A stretch of 9,635 bases of DNA from CAYTLQ01 sp964438715 (GTDB taxonomy: Bacteria; Bacteroidota; Ignavibacteria; Ignavibacteriales; Ignavibacteriaceae), in contig CAYTLQ010000174.1 of NCBI GenBank assembly GCA_964438715.1, positions 1-9,635 on the forward strand, in the 5' to 3' direction. Both the position numbers and the translations under genes were made by a program. The stretch's first letter is position 1. Every line of letters starts with the position of its first letter. Positions 7,371-9,635 of the stretch are shown here, piece by piece. The notes beneath the pieces were generated by a model that searched no databases, was not told the DNA's origin, and saw only the letters and a list, made by a program, of their open reading frames with translations.

Positions 7371-8395
7371 AAACAATACACCCCAATAAAGTTCTTATCG
7401 TTCGTACTGATAGAATTGGTGATGTAATTCTAACTCTGCCCCTCGCACATATTATTCGGGAACGCTATCCGAATGCGGAGGTATCTTTTTTGGTGCGCGG
7501 GTACACAGCGCCTCTTACGAAGAGCAATCCGGATATAAAAGATACAGTAATTTTGCCCGAAAGGCGGGAAGAGTGGGGCAGGATAAGGGATATCCTCAGA
7601 AAAAAATTATATGACACGGCAATTGTTTTAAGCCCATCATTCGCAATTACATGGTTAATAGTTACCGCAGGAATAAAAAACCGTATTGGTACAGCAAACC
7701 GCTGGTATGGTTTCCTGTATAATTATCGGATACACGACCACAGAAGTGAGGTGGCGTTTCATGAATTGGAATATAATGTTCGTTCTCTTACTCCGTTAGG
7801 CATTGTAAAATCACTACCATTATCAAATCCGGTATTCGGTATCACGCCCGATGAAGTATCTGTACAGAAGGTGCGTACATTGTTAAGTGAATTTGGCATC
7901 ACGGCGAAGGATAAATTCGTTATTCTTCATCCCGGTAGTGGAGGGAGCGCAGTGGATCTTCCTATTGAAAAAATGAGAGCAATTACCGAACTTACTGAAC
8001 AACAGGGAGTAAAAGTTATTTTAACCGGTTCAGCCGCTGAAGAAAAACTATGTTTGCAGGTAAAAGGAAAAAGTAATGCCAGCATTTTAGCCGGGAAACT
8101 TCAGCTTGAAGAGCTTACAGCGCTTATTTCTTTATGTACGGTATTTATCGGCAACTCAACAGGACCGTTGCATCTTGCAGCCGCTTTGGGTCGGAATGTG
8201 ATTGGTTTTTATCCAAAAATACGCGTGTGTTCAGCGAAACGCTGGGGACCCTCTACAAAAAACAAACTGGTTTTTGAGCCGGTTATACCTTGTTCGGACT
8301 GTACACGGGAACAATGTGCCCTGCTGGATTGTATGAATACAATAAACCCGGAATTGGTTGTTGAAGGGTTATTAAAATTTATTAATTTTGACTGA
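7367..8395 (+). CDS. Glycosyltransferase family 9, ADP-heptose:LPS heptosyltransferase-like
   Basis: A 342-residue GT-B enzyme of the WaaC/WaaF/RfaQ group. The N-terminal motif RTDRIGDVILTLP (13-25) contains the Gly-Asp pair of the active site, HPGSGGSAVDLP (188-199) opens the C-terminal nucleotide-sugar domain, and GNSTGPLHLAAALG (262-275) is the sugar-nucleotide-binding signature. Four cysteines near the end (309, 312, 317, 322, in the CSDC...C...DCM pattern) occur in many GT9 proteins. It most likely adds heptose or a similar sugar to the LPS core on the inner face of the cytoplasmic membrane; donor and acceptor cannot be read from the sequence. The start codon overlaps the stop of the DNA glycosylase gene by 4 nt, a classic sign of translational coupling. 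The link with LptE in the same operon supports a role in the outer-membrane glycolipid. Confidence 0.9.
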   Translation: MKTIHPNKVLIVRTDRIGDVILTLPLAHIIRERYPNAEVSFLVRGYTAPLTKSNPDIKDTVILPERREEWGRIRDILRKKLYDTAIVLSPSFAITWLIVTAGIKNRIGTANRWYGFLYNYRIHDHRSEVAFHELEYNVRSLTPLGIVKSLPLSNPVFGITPDEVSVQKVRTLLSEFGITAKDKFVILHPGSGGSAVDLPIEKMRAITELTEQQGVKVILTGSAAEEKLCLQVKGKSNASILAGKLQLEELTALISLCTVFIGNSTGPLHLAAALGRNVIGFYPKIRVCSAKRWGPSTKNKLVFEPVIPCSDCTREQCALLDCMNTINPELVVEGLLKFINFD

Positions 8396-8411
8396 GAATT
8401 CGGAGAAAAAG

Positions 8412-9200
8412 ATGCTTCGCTCTAAACAAGTTTTTTTGATACTCGTAGTTTTATTCGCTGTGGAATTATTTGCCCATCAACCGGGCGATGAGTTCCGCAA
8501 AATAGAAAATAAAGCCTTTAAAGAAGGCGAAAAACTTACTTTTGATGTAAAATACGGCTTTGTTACTGCCGGGGTGGCAGTAATGCAAATACCGAAAATC
8601 AAAAGAATTTCCGGCAGGAACGCATACCATGTAACATTTGAAGTGAATTCTGTACCGAGCTTTGACTGGATTTTCAAAGTACGCGACCGGTATGAGACTT
8701 ATTTGGATACTGAAGGATTATTCCCATGGAGATTTGAGCAACACATTCGTGAAGGAAATTATTCACGCGATTTTTCCGCTTTTTTCGATCAACGAAAAGG
8801 AAAAGCAAAAACTACCGAAGGAGAATATGAAATTCCGAAATATGTAAACGATATTGTTTCTGCTTTTTATCTTGCCCGTACTTTTGATTACAGCAAAATG
8901 AAAGTGGGTGAAAAGATAAAACTCTATAACTTTTATAAAGATAAAGTTTATGATCTCGATGTAAAATATCTTGGTAAAGAAAGAATTAAAGTTGCCGCAG
9001 GAACATTCGATTGTATAATGGTTGAGCCTCTGGTTCAGGAAGGCGGATTATTTAAAAGCGAGGGGAATATTATCATTTGGCTTACTAACGACGATCTCAA
9101 AGTCCCGGTAAAAGTGAAAACCAAGGTAGTTATTGGATCAATTGATGCAGAACTGACAAAATATGAAGGTCTTGCGGGTAACCTTACCGCAAAAAAATAA
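8412..9200 (+). CDS. DUF3108 domain protein, exported
   Basis: A 262-residue protein with a Sec signal peptide: basic MLRSK, a hydrophobic core (about 7-20) and a likely cut after LFA at residue 21. The mature part matches DUF3108, a predicted periplasmic beta-rich fold, by FKEGEKLTFDVKYGFVTAGVA (about 36-56), SFDWIFKVRDRYETYLD (about 82-98), the DIVSAFYLAR segment (about 147-156) and VAAGTFDCIMVEP (about 196-208). No enzymatic role is established that I know of; the fold may bind a lipid or glycan, which is speculative. I chose ATG 8412 because GGAGA lies 5 nt upstream and the signal peptide then starts normally; TTG 8388 inside the GT9 gene is a weaker alternative. It is the last gene before the terminator. 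Confidence 0.85.
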   Translation: MLRSKQVFLILVVLFAVELFAHQPGDEFRKIENKAFKEGEKLTFDVKYGFVTAGVAVMQIPKIKRISGRNAYHVTFEVNSVPSFDWIFKVRDRYETYLDTEGLFPWRFEQHIREGNYSRDFSAFFDQRKGKAKTTEGEYEIPKYVNDIVSAFYLARTFDYSKMKVGEKIKLYNFYKDKVYDLDVKYLGKERIKVAAGTFDCIMVEPLVQEGGLFKSEGNIIIWLTNDDLKVPVKVKTKVVIGSIDAELTKYEGLAGNLTAKK

Positions 9201-9219
9201 ATTTCCTTTTTAATGATAC

Positions 9220-9264
9220 AGCTATATCGGTCTTCAATTTGTCCGATATAGCTTTTTTATTTTT
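9220..9264 (+). terminator. Rho-independent terminator closing the envelope operon
   Basis: AGCTATATCGG (9220-9230) pairs perfectly with CCGATATAGCT (9243-9253) as an 11-bp stem with a 12-nt loop, followed by a T-rich tail (9253-9264, one A). It begins 19 nt after the DUF3108 stop codon. Confidence 0.9.
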
Positions 9265-9454
9265 CTACCTGACAGACAGCATACCGAAAAATCTTTTAAC
9301 CGGTTATTGACTATATATTGTAAATAATGACTCCGTCAGAAAAATGCCAGTAAACAAATTTGAAATAATAAACTGTCAGTAACTTGCTTTTTCTACAGGT
9401 AAAATTTTTGGTTTCCGGGGAGAAATTGAAAATTTAACAAATTATACTAAAAAT
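9265..9454. other. Noncoding stretch after the terminator
   Basis: AT-rich sequence with no credible reading frame on either strand. The only pattern noted is a distant inverted pair, CTGACAG at 9269 and CTGTCAG at 9373, which is short enough to be chance. No tRNA or stable RNA fold was recognised. Confidence 0.5.
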
Positions 9455-9483
9455 TTGACCTTTTTTTCTTGACCTGCCATAAT
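9455..9483 (+). promoter_or_regulatory. Candidate housekeeping-type promoter P1
   Basis: TTGACC (9455-9460), a 17-nt spacer and CATAAT (9478-9483) match the sigma-70-type consensus at 5 of 6 bases in each box. It points rightward, away from the terminated operon. It overlaps P2. Confidence 0.45.
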
Positions 9484-9497
9484 CCTCTTATTATATC
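9469..9497 (+). promoter_or_regulatory. Candidate housekeeping-type promoter P2, overlapping P1
   Basis: TTGACC (9469-9474), a 17-nt spacer and TATATC (9492-9497) form a second element shifted 14 nt downstream of P1. Transcripts would begin near 9504. The sequence from there to the window end has no convincing gene start: ATG 9597 stays open for 13 codons to the edge, but its GAGGG directly abuts the ATG, so the served gene may begin outside the window after a leader of more than 100 nt. Confidence 0.45.
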
Positions 9498-9635
9498 CTA
9501 AAATCCGATATAGAGGCGAAAATTAAAAGAAATTTCTTATCGAAACTATGAATTTTCATTTGAGTTAGACATTGATAAAAGATTTTTGCTTGAGGGATGA
9601 TTTTTTGGGTCATTAAGAACAAAGTATTTCCCTTA

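Noticed and set aside
9373..9387. Possible sigma-54 promoter (CTGTCAG...TTGC)
   Set aside because: The -12-like TTGC is present, but with the required spacing the -24 element does not contain GG; poor match.
9597..9635. Start of a new gene at ATG 9597
   Set aside because: Only 13 codons are visible, and the GAGGG directly abuts the ATG, too close for a normal ribosome binding site; cannot be supported without downstream sequence.

Overview
The window looks like a chromosomal piece from a low-GC, Gram-negative bacterium of the Bacteroidota/Chlorobi/Ignavibacteria assemblage. Three things point there: an LptE lipoprotein with the Cys-x-Tyr-Ser-Phe-Thr-Gly type of mature N-terminus, its direct coupling to a receiver-less sigma-54 activator (a pairing I know from Bacteroidota and relatives), and the CESA2-like membrane glycosyltransferase. 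Ignavibacteria is my best guess, from general resemblance only. All recognisable genes are on the + strand.

Left part (1-2691): the 3' two-thirds of a cryptochrome/photolyase-related gene (the start lies before the window), then, after 183 bases, an SDR oxidoreductase with a C-terminal DUF2867 domain. They may form a light- or oxidative-stress-related pair. The photolyase relative lacks the cysteine-rich segment that carries most of the [4Fe-4S] ligands in the PhrB/CryB proteins. An 18-bp palindrome sits between the two genes.

Middle and right part (2885-9200): seven tightly spaced genes that look like one operon: sigma-54 activator, lptE, processive-type GT2 glycosyltransferase, TPR protein, 3-methyladenine DNA glycosylase, GT9 (heptosyltransferase-like) and a secreted DUF3108 protein. 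Gaps are 36 nt or less, with a 20-nt overlap (activator/lptE) and an ATGA overlap (glycosylase/GT9). A clear intrinsic terminator at 9220-9264 closes the unit. Four of the seven genes point to the cell envelope: LptE helps deliver LPS to the outer membrane, GT2 and GT9 probably build surface glycan or lipid-linked sugars, and DUF3108 is exported. The DNA repair glycosylase is the odd member.

Right end (9265-9635): noncoding as far as I can see, with two overlapping, equally spaced TTGACC promoters that probably drive a gene starting at or beyond the window edge.

I do not see a CRISPR array, insertion sequence, tRNA, rRNA or an obviously new multi-gene system. The points most worth following are the activator-lptE coupling with an unknown regulon, the cluster-less photolyase relative, the DNA repair gene inside an envelope operon, and the palindrome and twin promoters in the noncoding stretches.
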